Positions 32,047-32,973 of a stretch of 32,973 nt of DNA are shown here, in pieces. The notes beneath the pieces were generated by a model that worked only from the letters and a program-made list of their open reading frames with translations, had not been told where the DNA came from and made no database searches. This DNA is from SIG78 sp036677805. GTDB lineage: Bacteria; Verrucomicrobiota; Lentisphaeria; Victivallales; Victivallaceae. Made by a program: the position numbers and the translations under genes. The stretch is taken from contig JAVBVS010000003.1 of assembly GCA_036677805.1 (NCBI GenBank), positions 1 to 32,973 on the forward strand. The letters run 5' to 3'. Position 1 is the first letter of the stretch. Each line of letters opens with the position of its first letter.

Positions 32047-32816
32047 AATTGACTCCCCTGATCGATCTCTTTTTCAAAGCAGACTGCTGGTCGGCGCGGG
32101 CGGAGAAAATCGCCGCCTGCGGTTATCGCTTCGTCGAAACCTGGCAGGGCGGCGATCCCGCCGTGCTGAAGCAGATGAATGCCGGCGGAATCGAGCTTGC
32201 CAGCATTGTGCTCAACTTCGCCGAGGAGGCGGAAATCGCGCCGTGCTGTCCGGCGAATCAGGCGCGTTTTCTCGACCGCATTGACCGCTATGCCGATTAC
32301 GCCTTGGGCGCGGGCTGCCGCCGCGGAATCGTGACCGCGGGGCAGTCGGTGATGGGGCTGAGTTACACCGCGCAGCGCGCCGCGCTGGTCGAAGCGCTGG
32401 CGGCGGCGGGCCAACGGGTGGCGGCGCGCGGCTTCGCATTGAATCTCGAAGCGCTGAATACCGAGGTCGATCATCCCGGCTACCTGCTGAACGATCCGGC
32501 CGACGCGATCGCGATCGCGAAGGAAACCGGCTGTCCGAATGTGAAGACGCTTTACGACTTCTACCACATGACGATCATGCGCGGCAACCAGACCGAATTC
32601 CTGCGCCACAACATTGACCGGATTGGTCATTTTCACATTGCCGGGGTGCCGGGCCGACATGAACCGGACGCGGGTGAAACCAATTATCCGTTTCTCCTGT
32701 CCGAAGTGATGAAACTTGGCTTCGAGGGGCATTTCGGGCTGGAATATTTCCCGGTGCTGGAAAGCGCCGCCTCGCTGAAACAAACCCAACATTATCTGGG
32801 AGGCGGAAATGTTTGA
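32040..32816 (+). CDS. Sugar isomerase/epimerase (xylose-isomerase-like TIM barrel)
   Basis: The 258-residue protein shows the metal and catalytic residues of the hydroxypyruvate isomerase / tagatose 3-epimerase group: Glu137 in NLEALN, Asp173 and His176 in LYDFYHM, the His pair in GHFHIAGVPGRHE (about 197-208) and Glu235 in FGLEYFP. No signal peptide. The ATG at 32040 lies within the end of the aminotransferase and has AAGGAG at a good distance; the longer frame to 31824 only reads through that gene. Likely isomerises or epimerises a ketose or hydroxypyruvate in the cytoplasm. Confidence 0.87.
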   Translation: MLKLTPLIDLFFKADCWSARAEKIAACGYRFVETWQGGDPAVLKQMNAGGIELASIVLNFAEEAEIAPCCPANQARFLDRIDRYADYALGAGCRRGIVTAGQSVMGLSYTAQRAALVEALAAAGQRVAARGFALNLEALNTEVDHPGYLLNDPADAIAIAKETGCPNVKTLYDFYHMTIMRGNQTEFLRHNIDRIGHFHIAGVPGRHEPDAGETNYPFLLSEVMKLGFEGHFGLEYFPVLESAASLKQTQHYLGGGNV

Positions 32817-32973
32817 TCATGCCCGGGCAAGATTCTGGATCGATGACGCATGGCGCGATCTGCCGGCCTCTGGCGGAGCGATCGCGGGGACGGCGCTTCG
32901 CTGCCGGAAACGGTTGCGGCGCGAAGGGCCGTGGAGCTTGCTGGAATGGGAATTCACCAACACCGGGACAACC
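32809..32973 (+). CDS. Start of an unrecognised gene, cut by the window end
   Basis: 55 codons are visible from an ATG that overlaps the isomerase stop, with GGGAGG just upstream. The peptide begins MFDHARARFWIDDAWRDLP and ends in LLEWEFTNTGTT. The last words resemble strands of an N-terminal beta domain in alpha-galactosidase-like enzymes, but this is too little to assign. Coupling to the isomerase says it belongs to the same operon. Confidence 0.7.
   Translation, partial: MFDHARARFWIDDAWRDLPASGGAIAGTALRCRKRLRREGPWSLLEWEFTNTGTT

Overview
The window looks like a chromosomal segment of a GC-rich Gram-negative bacterium, most plausibly of the Lentisphaerota/Victivallales or a neighbouring PVC-group lineage. 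This is inferred from gene content, not from a marker gene: a DUF1559-like prepilin-type protein (motif FTLIELLVVIAIIAIL) sits inside a sugar or aldol catabolic operon, two unusual secretin-like proteins lie in tandem, a large lipobox protein is present, and there are several regulator plus hydrolase cassettes. No rRNA, tRNA or CRISPR array was recognised.

Layout. (1) 1-0.56 kb: start of a frameshifted IS256-type transposase running off the left edge. (2) 0.85-4.3 kb, minus strand: two paralogous secreted secretin-domain proteins, with a clear terminator, a candidate promoter and a palindromic candidate operator. (3) 4.5-5.4 kb: decayed fragment of a phage/ICE-like polyvalent protein with a HEIIGHHGLR motif. 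(4) 5.4-8.8 kb, minus strand: three translationally coupled genes, namely a small Rossmann-like partner, an FAD-dependent oxidoreductase and a GntR-LacI type regulator. (5) 9.1-9.9 kb: polysaccharide-deacetylase-like protein. (6) 9.9-10.9 kb: about 1 kb without a confident gene but with several hairpins. (7) 10.9-18.1 kb: a sodium and proton energetics cluster made of a biotin-dependent Na+-pumping decarboxylase (alpha, beta, gamma), a K+/H+ antiporter of NhaP2 type, a Na+/Pi cotransporter-like protein and a DUF2062 membrane protein. (8) 18.4-18.75 kb: small zinc-ribbon membrane protein. (9) 18.9-25.0 kb: catabolic operon of a FadR-type regulator, HpaI-type aldolase, pseudopilin, alpha/beta hydrolase and a 1030-residue secreted protein with carbohydrate-binding modules. 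(10) 25.1-27.5 kb: a 750-residue lipoprotein with its own promoter and a perfect-palindrome terminator. (11) 27.6-30.6 kb, minus strand: AraC regulator and a cytoplasmic glycoside-hydrolase-like protein. (12) 30.8 kb to the end: DegT-type aminotransferase, sugar isomerase/epimerase and the start of an unrecognised gene.

How the parts may work together. The repeated pattern is a local regulator (GntR/LacI, FadR, AraC) next to enzymes for carbohydrate or sugar-acid breakdown, which fits a saccharolytic gut or animal-associated lifestyle. The aldolase operon links a surface-type pseudopilin and a CBM protein to an intracellular aldolase. An aldolase of that class yields pyruvate, and a sodium-pumping decarboxylase would turn carboxylates into a Na+ gradient that the neighbouring antiporter and Na+/Pi system could use. 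That link is inference. Many starts overlap the previous stop as ATGA, so translational coupling is common here.

The best candidates for something not well described are the pseudopilin/hydrolase/CBM operon, the secretin pair without other secretion genes, and the lipoprotein whose promoter -35 box lies in the loop of a perfect 12-bp inverted repeat.
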